NCBI GenBank assembly: GCA_963974485.1
Contig: CAXBBS010000020.1
Coordinates: 1-30,147, forward strand
DNA length: 30,147 nt
Direction: 5' to 3'
Origin: JAALKW01 sp963974485
GTDB taxonomy: Bacteria; Pseudomonadota; Gammaproteobacteria; Legionellales; Legionellaceae
Shown: piece by piece, positions 23,749 to 30,147 of the stretch
Numbering within the stretch: position 1 is the first letter of the stretch
Layout of the letters: each line of letters opens with the position of its first letter
The notes under the pieces: model-generated
The model's input: only the letters and a program-made list of their open reading frames with translations
Told to the model about the DNA's origin: nothing
Databases searched by the model: none
Made by a program: the position numbers and the translations under genes

Positions 23749-24144
23749 TTACACAACTATTACATCCTCTCGATGCCTATCGTCCTCTATATCAGCAATA
23801 GAATTGCACTCCAACATAAAAATGTCATCAACAGCCTCGACAGAATGTGTTACTTGAGGAAAAACCTCTATTATTGAGGGCTCACTAATTACCACTTCTT
23901 CATGATTACTATCTTCAATATGCCTATATCGAAATACTATTTTGCCTGACAATAACACAAATAATTTAGGGTTGGTGAACCTAGATACTCCTGTATGGTA
24001 AGTATTTCCACTCAAGGTTCCTTTTTTTCGATGAATATAAATGAAATTTTCTGTCTCTCTTATAGAGAATGAGAACGTATCACCTTTATCATTTTTCCCC
24101 AATAAATCTAATGGACGAATTACTATTTTATCTTTATAGTTCAT
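23749..24144 (-). CDS. Cupin-fold protein
   Basis: The start is set at the ATG at 24144 (MNYKDKIVIRPLDLLGKNDK), which has AAGGAG ten bases upstream; the longer open frame has none. The 131-residue product has the beta-strand pattern of a small cupin: GDTFSFSIRETENFIYIHRK, a YHTG turn, KLFVLLSGKIVFRYRHI as the central strand pair, then PSIIEVFPQVTHSVEAVDD, which contains the second-motif histidine. Metal ligands of the first motif are not complete. The final residues are acidic. It converges on the ankyrin gene with an 18-base gap. Function unknown; small sugar-isomerase-like and sensor cupins share this look. Confidence 0.65.
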   Translation of the reverse strand: MNYKDKIVIRPLDLLGKNDKGDTFSFSIRETENFIYIHRKKGTLSGNTYHTGVSRFTNPKLFVLLSGKIVFRYRHIEDSNHEEVVISEPSIIEVFPQVTHSVEAVDDIFMLECNSIADIEDDRHREDVIVV

Positions 24145-24603
24145 GATGAAATAACTCCTTGTGTGAGTACCAGTGTGGGGATTCTTGCGAACGTGACGCC
24201 GATTATCGCCTAGTGTGAACACCAAAAATTCTTCTTTTTTTACAAGCGAGAAAATGACTTTATAAAAAACACTATATAAGCTGCGCCATTTATCCGCGAA
24301 TTTATACCACTGACAACATTAGCAGTGGTTTGAAAAATCATGTAACTCTTAAACCAGTACCTATAAAAGTCGAAAATATAGCATTATGCTTGGCGCGACT
24401 TTTTTTAATGTTCATTATCTTCTCGTTCAATAAATGAAGTATTTTACCCCCCCTCCCCTTCTATAAAGAATCAATAGTGAAGTGCTAATTCATTATTATT
24501 CCAGAGTGGGGGAGTATATAAATATTACATATTCAAATGCGGTAACGGCCTACTATACAAAAAATATACGTTCTCTAATCTAGAACCATCTATGCTTTAT
24601 GTT
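24145..24603. other. Noncoding AT-rich stretch with inverted repeats
   Basis: I see no supported gene here. It holds the ribosome site of the cupin gene (24155-24160), a 7-bp stem ACCACTG/CAGTGGT (24306-24312 with 24323-24329), the terminator-like hairpin at 24365-24403, a C-rich tract near 24448-24460 and a G-rich tract near 24507-24512. Short ATGTTTT-type octamer repeats sit at the end of the next gene. The promoter of the cupin gene should lie here but was not located with confidence. Confidence 0.5.
24365..24403 (-). terminator. Possible terminator of the rep-par operon
   Basis: An 8-bp perfect inverted repeat AAAAGTCG (24365-24372) and CGACTTTT (24396-24403) surrounds a smaller AGCAT/ATGCT inverted repeat (24380-24390). 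The plus strand continues with three more T, so either direction is possible. On the minus strand it lies about 200 bases beyond the last gene of the rep-parA-parB set. Confidence 0.35.
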
Positions 24604-24774
24604 TTATGTTTTATGTTTTAAAAAATATTCCTCAAGTGCCTCATTCACTAAATCTTTAATTGATATTTTTTCCTTATACGAATGAAACTTTAATTTATCT
24701 TTTAGATCATAAGGGATATGTACGCTTAAAGTAACGTACTTGCCTTCGCTGACTTCCGAGTTTTTGTCTGACAT
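24604..24774 (-). CDS. Ribbon-helix-helix DNA-binding protein
   Basis: This is a 56-residue protein from the ATG at 24774, with GGGAG five bases upstream; upstream in-frame ATGs at 24786 and 24801 have poorer sites. The sequence YVTLSVHIPYDLKDKLKFHS and ISIKDLVNEALEEYFLKHK is a typical ribbon-helix-helix fold: a short strand, then two helices, as in CopG, ParD and Arc. It follows parB in the same direction and could repress the rep-par operon, assist partition, or be an antitoxin without a toxin gene beside it. An 8-bp repeat (AACATAAA, three to four copies) runs across its stop codon. Confidence 0.75.
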   Translation of the reverse strand: MSDKNSEVSEGKYVTLSVHIPYDLKDKLKFHSYKEKISIKDLVNEALEEYFLKHKT

Positions 24775-24820
24775 ACCATCTCCCATATTTTTTAGTGACA
24801 TATTCCTATTGAAAAGCTAT

Positions 24821-25723
24821 TTACATGTCATGAATAAAGCTCTCTAAAGCTTCAGTGACCTTTTTCTTTAGTCCATTATATTGCTCTTCGCTAACGCTAT
24901 TTAATCCGAATACTACAATTTGGTCTTTTTTATATTCCATATAAATAGATTTAGTAAGTGCCACGCGCGTGGCACTTACTTTCTCATCATTTACGGAAGG
25001 CTTAGAAAGCTGGGCTTTGACCAAGGCAAGTATCTTTTTCTCACCAATTCCTTCCGATACTTTTTTTGAAATAGCCATTACAGCTTGTTTATGGTCCTCG
25101 CTTTTTTGGCAAAGTAGCTTAATTGTTGCTGAAGTTCTTGCAGACACCTTGCTTAAATCACCAATCTCAATCCATATTTCATTTGGAACTTCCGAAAATG
25201 ATATGTAGTTATCAAACATTCCCTTTTTTATACCAAGACGTTCGTATAAGGCTTTTCGTGTCGTTCCTTCACGTTTTAATAGCTTTGAAAAAAACATTCC
25301 TTTTGAATAATCAGACACTGTTTCTTTTTCATTTTCAGAAACCAAACAAGATACTGCTTGGTCAAAACTTAGATTACGAACAATGGCATCAACTAAAATA
25401 CCTCTTGATTTACATGCAAGCCATCGTCGGTATCCAGCAATAACGATATATTTACATTTATAATTTTCTTTCCCTTTGAAGACATCATTAGCTAGAACCA
25501 GTACGATAGGTTGAGCCTGCCCTTTTAGTTCTATACTATTGGCCAAATCATCTATATCACCTAACTCAAAATCACATCGGTCTCGATGTTCCCAGCTACT
25601 AATGTCACTCGGATTTATTTTTTCTACTCGCTCACCAGTGGCCTTACTATTACAAACCTGCCCAAGATCTACTTTAGTTTGCTCCATTTTATCAACAACG
25701 CTATTTAAAAAATCCATGCTCAT
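24821..25723 (-). CDS. parB: ParB-family plasmid partition protein
   Basis: This 300-residue protein has the ParB N-terminal domain: INPSDISSWEHRD, then LANSIELKGQAQPIVLV and IVIAGYRRWLACKSRGI, the last matching the conserved GERR box (here GYRR). A central helix-turn-helix segment is at about 135-180 (REGTTRKALYERLGI then KKGMFDNYISFS), and a C-terminal dimer region is likely. It binds centromere sites and cooperates with ParA. The start overlaps the parA stop (ATGA). A 28-bp palindrome that is a likely ParB site lies within its own 3' part. Confidence 0.92.
   Translation of the reverse strand: MSMDFLNSVVDKMEQTKVDLGQVCNSKATGERVEKINPSDISSWEHRDRCDFELGDIDDLANSIELKGQAQPIVLVLANDVFKGKENYKCKYIVIAGYRRWLACKSRGILVDAIVRNLSFDQAVSCLVSENEKETVSDYSKGMFFSKLLKREGTTRKALYERLGIKKGMFDNYISFSEVPNEIWIEIGDLSKVSARTSATIKLLCQKSEDHKQAVMAISKKVSEGIGEKKILALVKAQLSKPSVNDEKVSATRVALTKSIYMEYKKDQIVVFGLNSVSEEQYNGLKKKVTEALESFIHDM
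24953..24980. promoter_or_regulatory. Candidate parS site 1 (28-bp palindrome inside parB)
   Basis: The 18-bp core GTGCCACGCGCGTGGCAC (24958-24975) is extended by perfect pairing to 28 bp. It is GC-rich in AT-rich surroundings and lies within the 3' part of parB. Two related copies are at 25745-25762 and 26407-26420, which together with the ParB gene makes a partition site the best reading. Confidence 0.75.
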
Positions 25724-26391
25724 AAAATAACCTCATTTAAAGATGTGCCACGCGCGTGGCACTTAATTCCTGACCACGATACAACTTCTTTTGCAAAGTT
25801 AATAAACTGATTATGGCTATCACTTCCTTTATCATACTGACCGACCCATTTGCCTACACTGGGGCACTTAGCAACAACATTGCGCTCTGTAATGATTTCA
25901 TTGAAACTAATCTCTTGAGCGATCACTTGCGTTTGGATATCCTTTCCTTCCTTCGTGCCTTTTTTCACTTTGCTCATTAAAATTTTAAATGGCTTTTTTG
26001 CAAGTATAGGAACAGAAATGGCTTCTTTAGCATTTTCCTGATCAAGATAATTCATTGAGGTAGGAATGATAACAAAATCAGCAGACATAATGGCTTTAAA
26101 GGCATTAGGATCATAATTTGGTGGCGTGTCATATATAATCACGTCATATTTTTTCTTTGCCATTTCAATATCTGATACAGGATCATCCTTATCAATTAAT
26201 TTAATCCAGTCAATTGAGTTACCTTGCTTCATCCATTTCACCGCATCTGGCTTTTCAGAGTCCCAATCAAATAAAAATGCATGAAACCCCAACTCATTTA
26301 ATGCTCCAGTTAAGTTTACAGCCGTTGTTGTTTTAGCGGCACCACCTTTACCTTGAGAAACAGCTATCACTACAGAATTCATGATTGTCAT
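25720..26391 (-). CDS. parA: ParA-family partition ATPase
   Basis: This 223-residue protein (220 if the second ATG at 26382 is used) has a deviant Walker A motif, SQGKGGAAKTTT, near residue 13, an A' box DVIIYDTPP near 85, and VIIPTSMNYLDQENA. It lacks an N-terminal helix-turn-helix, so it is of the small type Ib-like class that positions plasmids over the nucleoid. No strong ribosome site decides between the two starts. It lies between rep and parB in one operon, with candidate ParB palindromes both before it and inside its 3' end. Confidence 0.92.
   Translation of the reverse strand: MTIMNSVVIAVSQGKGGAAKTTTAVNLTGALNELGFHAFLFDWDSEKPDAVKWMKQGNSIDWIKLIDKDDPVSDIEMAKKKYDVIIYDTPPNYDPNAFKAIMSADFVIIPTSMNYLDQENAKEAISVPILAKKPFKILMSKVKKGTKEGKDIQTQVIAQEISFNEIITERNVVAKCPSVGKWVGQYDKGSDSHNQFINFAKEVVSWSGIKCHARGTSLNEVIL
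25745..25762. promoter_or_regulatory. Candidate parS site 2 (inside the 3' end of parA)
   Basis: The same 18-bp perfect palindrome, GTGCCACGCGCGTGGCAC, lies in the last codons of parA, where it encodes a CHARGT stretch. Pairing does not extend beyond 18 bp. It is about 20 bases upstream of the parB start, so ParB binding here could also affect translation or transcription of parB. Confidence 0.75.
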
Positions 26392-26406
26392 GCCTATTTA
26401 ATTAAT

Positions 26407-26420
26407 GCCACGCGCGTGGC
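26407..26420. promoter_or_regulatory. Candidate parS site 3 or operator between rep and parA
   Basis: A 14-bp palindrome, GCCACGCGCGTGGC, shares the core of the other two copies but lacks the outer pairs. It lies in the short gap between the rep stop and the parA start, where an operator of the parAB genes would be expected. Confidence 0.7.
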
Positions 26421-26422
26421 GC

Positions 26423-27244
26423 TCACTTTGTTACAAAACGAATGCAAGCCTGATGTTTTATTTTCACTTCAGAAATGCCCCAAGGTAAATCATTAAATGA
26501 CTTAATTTCGTTTTTAAATTTCGCCATTGACCAAGTGTTAGCACACAAGCTTTGAAGTTCTTCAACAGAAACAATCCACTGGTTATCCGCTGACAATCTT
26601 AATGACACCAATTCCAAAAGCCTTTTCTTTAAGCCGGATGGCTCTTCCAGTAATCTCTCATTTATAGAAACTAAAGACTGTGTATTTCTTAAAGAAGAAA
26701 CCAGTCGTTCATCCAGTGAAATAGATATTTTTTCTATCCCTCGAATAGTCTCAATATAATCATATTTTATAAGTGTAAATCCTGTAACATGCCTACCTTC
26801 ATCTTTGAAAATATTACCTTTGTACGTTGTGCTAGTAAGCCGATCTAAAGCCCCTTTAAGCCACTTTATATTCTTCCCTGCATTAGGATTTCTTTTTAAA
26901 AACTTAAGGCACTCATAAGCTGAAAAAGCCACTGAAGAAGGGTGGTGCCCAGTTCTTTCTGCGATTGCGTCGATTTTTGAAAAAACAAAACGTAAAATAT
27001 CAAAGTCCCATATTTTTGCCATTCCATATTCGGTATTTGCCGTTACATCCAAGGAAAACTTACTATCTATTGATGTATACTTTATTGGTTTAAAACGAAG
27101 AGCTTTGGATGTAGAGCAAAAAGGGAAGAGCATTAAATTCCGCTCGTTTTTTAAAGAATCAATTTCTATTGACTCTCTAGCTAATCGCTCGCCATAACCA
27201 ACATCAACATCAACATCAACATCAACTTCCTTTTCTATAATCAT
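26423..27244 (-). CDS. Plasmid replication initiator (RPA/RepA family)
   Basis: This is a 273-residue initiator starting at the ATG at 27244 (AGGG six bases upstream); a TTG two codons earlier is unlikely. The block NERNLMLFPFCSTSKALRF, followed by AKIWDFDILRFVFSKIDAIA and SVAFSAYECLKFLKRN, matches the replication initiator protein A (RPA) family. ALDRLTSTTYKGNIF and a basic C-terminal winged-helix part follow. It should bind the iterons upstream (27313-28426) to start replication. The N-terminus has an unusual run of Asp-Val pairs coded by a 6-bp repeat. Its promoter region overlaps one iteron and an octamer array, suggesting self-repression. Confidence 0.9.
   Translation of the reverse strand: MIIEKEVDVDVDVDVGYGERLARESIEIDSLKNERNLMLFPFCSTSKALRFKPIKYTSIDSKFSLDVTANTEYGMAKIWDFDILRFVFSKIDAIAERTGHHPSSVAFSAYECLKFLKRNPNAGKNIKWLKGALDRLTSTTYKGNIFKDEGRHVTGFTLIKYDYIETIRGIEKISISLDERLVSSLRNTQSLVSINERLLEEPSGLKKRLLELVSLRLSADNQWIVSVEELQSLCANTWSMAKFKNEIKSFNDLPWGISEVKIKHQACIRFVTK
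27201..27226. repeat. 6-bp microsatellite in the rep N-terminus
   Basis: About four copies of CATCAA in a row on the plus strand encode alternating Asp-Val near the start of Rep. Copy number could change by slippage without breaking the frame, because the unit is two codons long. Confidence 0.8.
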
Positions 27245-27281
27245 TACCAACCCTGTAATTCATATCCTTTTAAATACTATA

Positions 27282-27331
27282 CTTGAAAACTTGAAAGCTT
27301 GAAAGCTTTAAATAGCGAACTACCAGGAATA
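27282..27331. promoter_or_regulatory. rep upstream region: octamer array joined to one iteron, with candidate promoter
   Basis: Four 8-bp units (CTTGAAAA, CTTGAAAG twice, CTTTAAAT) at 27282-27313 run directly into an iteron, TAGCGAACTACCAGGAAT (27313-27330). On the minus strand a -10-like TATAGT lies just downstream of the array, about 30 bases before the rep start. Rep bound to this single iteron would sit upstream of the promoter, which fits autoregulation. The -35 is weak. Confidence 0.45.
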
Positions 27332-27565
27332 TTTTAACATGTTATTAAGAGCAAGCAGTCACACAATCAGCAAGAAGAAAGAGAGGGAACACCAAAAATT
27401 GTAACCCCTACATAAGAAACCAATTAAAAAAGCAATCCGCTCATTCTTTTGACATAACTATTGCATGGCCAACCCTCCACAACATCCCATCACTGTAAAT
27501 TACTCGATGTAATTTATAACCCGGCACGAATTTAGGCAGTGCTCGCTCTGAAAAAACCATATATA
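27332..27565. other. Origin-flanking noncoding stretch
   Basis: I see no gene or iteron in these 234 bases between the rep-proximal iteron and the first iteron array. The sequence is AT-rich with a few purine tracts. No perfect DnaA box was recognised. It may include the melting region of the origin. Confidence 0.4.
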
Positions 27566-27693
27566 TAGCGAACTATCAGGAATTACATAGCGAACTATCA
27601 GGAATTACATAGCGAACTATCAGGAATAACGTAGCGAACTATCAGGAATAACGTAGCGAACTATCAAGAATAACATAGCGAATCATTAGGAAT
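27566..27693. repeat. Iteron array 1 (six tandem copies, 22-bp period)
   Basis: The 18-bp core TAGCGAACTATCAGGAAT recurs at 27566, 27588, 27610, 27632, 27654 and 27676 with a strict 22-bp step. The first four copies are identical; the fifth has one change and the sixth several. A spacing of two helical turns puts Rep on one face of the DNA. This is the hallmark of an iteron-controlled plasmid origin. Confidence 0.93.
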
Positions 27694-27826
27694 AGACGAC
27701 CACGCAACTCGTGAAACACAAGGTCGTGATCACATGATCCGCTACTGTACGTAACCGACCCAAGCCGTATTTAGACGTAATTCTTCACTACACGATGATT
27801 TGAATGCCTCTTCACCATTTAAAAAG

Positions 27827-28020
27827 CTTGAAAACTTGAAATAGCGAACTATCTACAGCGCACCGCCACTCAACACTAAATCAAGAACGCAACAGAAAAA
27901 TATAAAGCGGGCTACTTCTTACAAAAACAACCTTGCCGGACTAAATAAGTCGATTCAGCCACCTAAATCCACGGCTCTCTTTGTAAGAGAAATCACAGGT
28001 ATAGCGAACCATCAGGAATA
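27827..28020. repeat. Origin module A (octamers, iteron, conserved spacer, iteron)
   Basis: This unit contains two CTTGAAAN octamers, a partial iteron at 27842, about 140 bp of spacer with short hairpin arms CTCTT/AAGAG, and an iteron at 28002. Nearly the whole unit is repeated about 320 bp downstream (module B, about 28147-28340). No gene is present. Confidence 0.8.
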
Positions 28021-28106
28021 CACACCCACACCAACCTTAAAAAACAGGGCGGTGATCACGGCAGGACAGGAGTGAGTAAGCGCGATGGGAAAAAGAACCT
28101 ACAAAG

Positions 28107-28340
28107 CTTGAAAACTTAAAATAATTAATGCTTGAAATCTTGAAGTCTTGAGATCTTGAAATAGCGAACCACCCGAGGTTCCTTGCCACTTAATGCCAAA
28201 TCAAGAACGTAACAGAAAAGATAAAACGGGCTATTTCTTACAAAAAAAACCTTGCCGAACTAAATAAGTCTATTCGACCACCTAAATCCACGACTCTCTT
28301 TGCAAGAGAACTCACAGGTATAGCGAACCATCAAGAATAC
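28107..28340. repeat. Origin module B with a seven-unit octamer array
   Basis: Octamers of the CTTGAAAT type run from 28107 to 28162 (one unit is AATTAATG) and join a partial iteron at 28162. A spacer closely matching module A follows, then the iteron at 28321 that also begins array 2. The copies differ by scattered base changes, so the duplication is not recent. Confidence 0.8.
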
Positions 28341-28426
28341 TTTAGCGAACCACCAGGAATAACTTAGCGAACCATCAAGAATACTTTGGCGAACTATTAG
28401 GAATAACATAGCGAACCATCAAGAAT
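28321..28426. repeat. Iteron array 2 (five tandem copies, 22-bp period)
   Basis: Iterons of the form TAGCGAACCATCAAGAAT start at 28321, 28343, 28365, 28387 and 28409 with the same 22-bp step as array 1. Most have CC in place of CT in the middle, so the two arrays form sequence subtypes that may bind Rep with different strength. Together with the other copies there are about fifteen iterons. Confidence 0.92.
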
Positions 28427-28454
28427 AACCTTTAATATCAACCGGTTAGAAACT

Positions 28455-28483
28455 TTGATTTATAAATAACAAAGATCGATACT
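28455..28483 (+). promoter_or_regulatory. Candidate promoter for the winged-helix replication-type gene
   Basis: TTGATT (28455-28460) and GATACT (28478-28483) are 17 bases apart, directly after iteron array 2 and about 60 bases before the start codon at 28547. Rep bound to the array could affect it. AAGGG lies eight bases before the ATG. Prediction only. Confidence 0.4.
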
Positions 28484-28546
28484 CACTAAACTTCTAAAAA
28501 AACAAAACCTAAATAAACTGACAGATCAACAATAAGGGTATTTGAT

Positions 28547-29767
28547 ATGAGTAACATATGCTCAATACATCATAGTAAGTTTGACACCTTGTTTAATTTA
28601 ACAGGAAACTACAACCAAGCAACGCTCTTGGACAAACTTATTTTCTGGTGGCAGATATCCAACTACACTTTAGAAGATGGTCGCACGTGGTTTACACGGA
28701 GCATCACTCAAATCGCTGAAGACTCACGTCTATCCGAGCGCTCAGTCACGCGTTACCTGAAAATTTTCACAGATGCAGGCTACATTGATAAGACCACACG
28801 CCTTTACAAAAAAAAGAACCTCTACATCCGTGTGACCGAAAAACTTATATCTCTTATTGGCGGGCAAGCTCACCTCGCAGGAAACCAAGCAGGGGACAGC
28901 ACGCCTTCGCTCATCAATAAATCAGACATAACCCAAACGCAGTGCGCCTTTTCGGAACAAATTGGCGTGACCGGTCACGCCAATTTGGCAGTTTCCATAT
29001 ATAAAGAGAAAGATTGTAATACTTCAACTAACAATACAGTTAGGGAGCTTTGTAGCGTTACTTTTGGGGATAACGGCTTTGAAGAGCATGCTCCAACTCC
29101 AGAAACCTGTGTTGAAGAACCTGTGGTAGAAACCCCCAAGGCAACAGAGCCCGCTAAATACCCCGTATACGCCGTTGAACAACAAATCGGGGAGCGACTC
29201 ACCGAGACCACCAAGAACTACATCAAAGGCACCATGCGTAACCTGAGCACGCAGTACCAGCTTCAGTTTTCAAACCCAGAGCAGGTATTCTCCGAGATTA
29301 TCTTCTCGCTACTCAACACCGATAAGCAATTCCCTGGTGTTCAAGATACCCATCACCGCATGAACCTTATAGCTAAGCTCATGCGTGAAAAAAGATGGTG
29401 TACGCCTAAAGGCTTCTACAACCATTGGGACGTGGGCCAATCCTTCAAGGCCAAGCAAGAGCAGCAAGCCACCCAAGTCAGCAAGCTGAAGCGCCAAGAG
29501 AGTAGGGGAGGCACGTTATACCCTTCAGAGGCTAAAGCATGTAAGTACACACAAACCATCGCCTTGAACGCTCAGGCTCAAGCCTGCCAAGAGCTCAGGG
29601 CCTTGATTTCAACCGAAACACGCTACTTAAACACCATGGAGGCGCAATATAAGCGACAACCCAACCCCATGAACGAACGTGTGATTGAGAGCACGGCGAT
29701 TAAACTTGCCAAGTTGCACGACCAACTTGGGGCGATGGAGATGAAAATTCAACAAAAGGCGGCTTGA
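28547..29767 (+). CDS. Winged-helix replication-associated protein
   Basis: This is a 406-residue protein. Residues 1-110 form a replication-type winged helix: FNLTGNYNQATLLDKLIFWW, TWFTRSITQIAEDSRLSERS and VTRYLKIFTDAGYIDKTTRL. A low-complexity, Thr/Glu/Pro-rich linker (about 130-205) follows, then a helical C-terminal half with NYIKGTMRNL, WCTPKGFYNHW and long charged helices. The first domain resembles primosome and plasmid accessory proteins. It diverges from rep across the iteron origin, so a role in replication start or its control is likely. It is not the initiator of the RPA family, which is rep. The linker DNA contains a 30-bp perfect palindrome. Confidence 0.75.
   Translation: MSNICSIHHSKFDTLFNLTGNYNQATLLDKLIFWWQISNYTLEDGRTWFTRSITQIAEDSRLSERSVTRYLKIFTDAGYIDKTTRLYKKKNLYIRVTEKLISLIGGQAHLAGNQAGDSTPSLINKSDITQTQCAFSEQIGVTGHANLAVSIYKEKDCNTSTNNTVRELCSVTFGDNGFEEHAPTPETCVEEPVVETPKATEPAKYPVYAVEQQIGERLTETTKNYIKGTMRNLSTQYQLQFSNPEQVFSEIIFSLLNTDKQFPGVQDTHHRMNLIAKLMREKRWCTPKGFYNHWDVGQSFKAKQEQQATQVSKLKRQESRGGTLYPSEAKACKYTQTIALNAQAQACQELRALISTETRYLNTMEAQYKRQPNPMNERVIESTAIKLAKLHDQLGAMEMKIQQKAA
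28958..28987. repeat. 30-bp perfect palindrome inside a coding sequence
   Basis: A fully self-complementary stretch is centred between 28972 and 28973 (GTGACCGGTCAC in the middle, CAAATTGGC at the left end). It lies in the linker part of the replication-associated gene. A perfect match of 15 bp per arm with no loop is very unlikely by chance. It may be a protein-binding or single-strand priming site. There is no T-run after it, so it is not a standard terminator. Confidence 0.85.
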
Positions 29768-29888
29768 AGGGGTGGTGTAAGCTCAGTCTTACGGATTAAG
29801 TCGAAGAAACATAATTGTACAAGACTTCTTTGGTGGTTAAAATGAGCTCACTTTAGTTTTTAGTTGTTCTTTTGTAAGGAGTTCTTTC

Positions 29889-30147
29889 ATGCCGTTATTT
29901 GTTCCTGGCGCCATAATGCTGCTTAGTTCCTCACCTTCGGCAGCTTTGGCAGCCGCAAACGCATCAGCGGCTTTGTGTGTAGTCGCTGCGTCAGCTGGCA
30001 AGTACGCTTACGATAGCTTCAATACACCTGATTTACCTACCTTCCAACATGAAGCTGAGGTTGTCCGCAACAAGGTCCTATCAGAAGCGAGAGAATTGGC
30101 CTCAGAAACGAGGGAGAAATCAGCTTTGCATGAAGAGCTAATGGGTG
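29889..30147 (+). CDS. Unknown protein, N-terminal part (runs off right edge)
   Basis: An open frame begins at the ATG at 29889 with AAGGAG seven bases upstream and stays open to the window end (86 residues). It starts MPLFVPGAIMLLSSSPSAAL and then AAANASAALCVVAASAGKYA, a mildly hydrophobic, Ala-rich segment that could be a membrane or signal segment. A charged helical part follows (AEVVRNKVLSEARELASETR). I do not recognise it. The 121-base gap before it shows no clear terminator or promoter. The strong ribosome site argues that it is a real gene. Confidence 0.5.
   Translation, partial: MPLFVPGAIMLLSSSPSAALAAANASAALCVVAASAGKYAYDSFNTPDLPTFQHEAEVVRNKVLSEARELASETREKSALHEELMG

Noticed and set aside
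24145..24225. N-terminal extension of the cupin protein
   Set aside because: The ATG at 24144 has a strong AAGGAG site, and the added residues do not fit the fold.
27282..28426. CRISPR array
   Set aside because: The 22-bp periodic repeats have only four-base spacers and are typical iterons; no cas genes are present.

Overview
The window looks like part of a conjugative plasmid of a gammaproteobacterium, most likely Legionella or a close relative. The host is inferred from the combination of an F-type transfer region, a CsrA paralogue beside a lambda-P-like/DnaT-like gene pair (an arrangement resembling lvrA-lvrB-lvrC of Legionella elements), an ankyrin-repeat protein and an AT-rich replication region. 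No species marker is visible. No IS element, tRNA, rRNA or CRISPR array was seen.

Region 1 (about 1-17.8 kb, all minus strand) is a compact F-type type IV secretion operon. Read in transcription order it is traA-L-E-K-B-V, a small TraC-like fragment gene, traC, trbI, traW, traU, trbC, traN, traF, trbB, traH, traG, three tandem paralogous membrane-protein genes, then traD, which runs off the left edge. Most genes overlap by a few bases. This order matches F, with three departures: traT has moved upstream of traA, three related membrane proteins occupy the traS (entry exclusion) position, and traV is about half the usual length and is followed by a traC-derived fragment. The relaxase and oriT are not in the window.

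Region 2 (17.9-22.1 kb, minus strand) is a regulatory and accessory block in front of the tra operon: a DnaT-like protein, a lambda-P-like protein, an 80-residue unknown, a LOG-family phosphoribohydrolase, a LuxR-type regulator, a CsrA paralogue and TraT. A good promoter candidate lies directly before the LOG gene and could drive LOG-luxR-csrA-traT.

Region 3 (22.2-24.6 kb) is AT-rich cargo: two related small proteins and an ankyrin-repeat protein on the plus strand, facing a cupin-fold protein on the minus strand.

Region 4 (24.6-30.1 kb) is the plasmid maintenance core. Rep (RPA/RepA family), ParA, ParB and a ribbon-helix-helix protein form a minus-strand operon marked by three copies of a GC-rich palindrome that is a candidate ParB site. 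Upstream is an unusually elaborate iteron origin: about fifteen 22-bp-type iterons, octamer arrays and a duplicated module of about 190 bp. On its far side a plus-strand winged-helix replication-type protein follows, carrying a perfect 30-bp palindrome inside its coding sequence, then the start of an unknown protein.

The points most worth a second look are the tandem exclusion-position genes, the TraC-derived mini-gene after a shortened TraV, the LOG-LuxR-CsrA-TraT unit, and the palindromes embedded in coding sequences.
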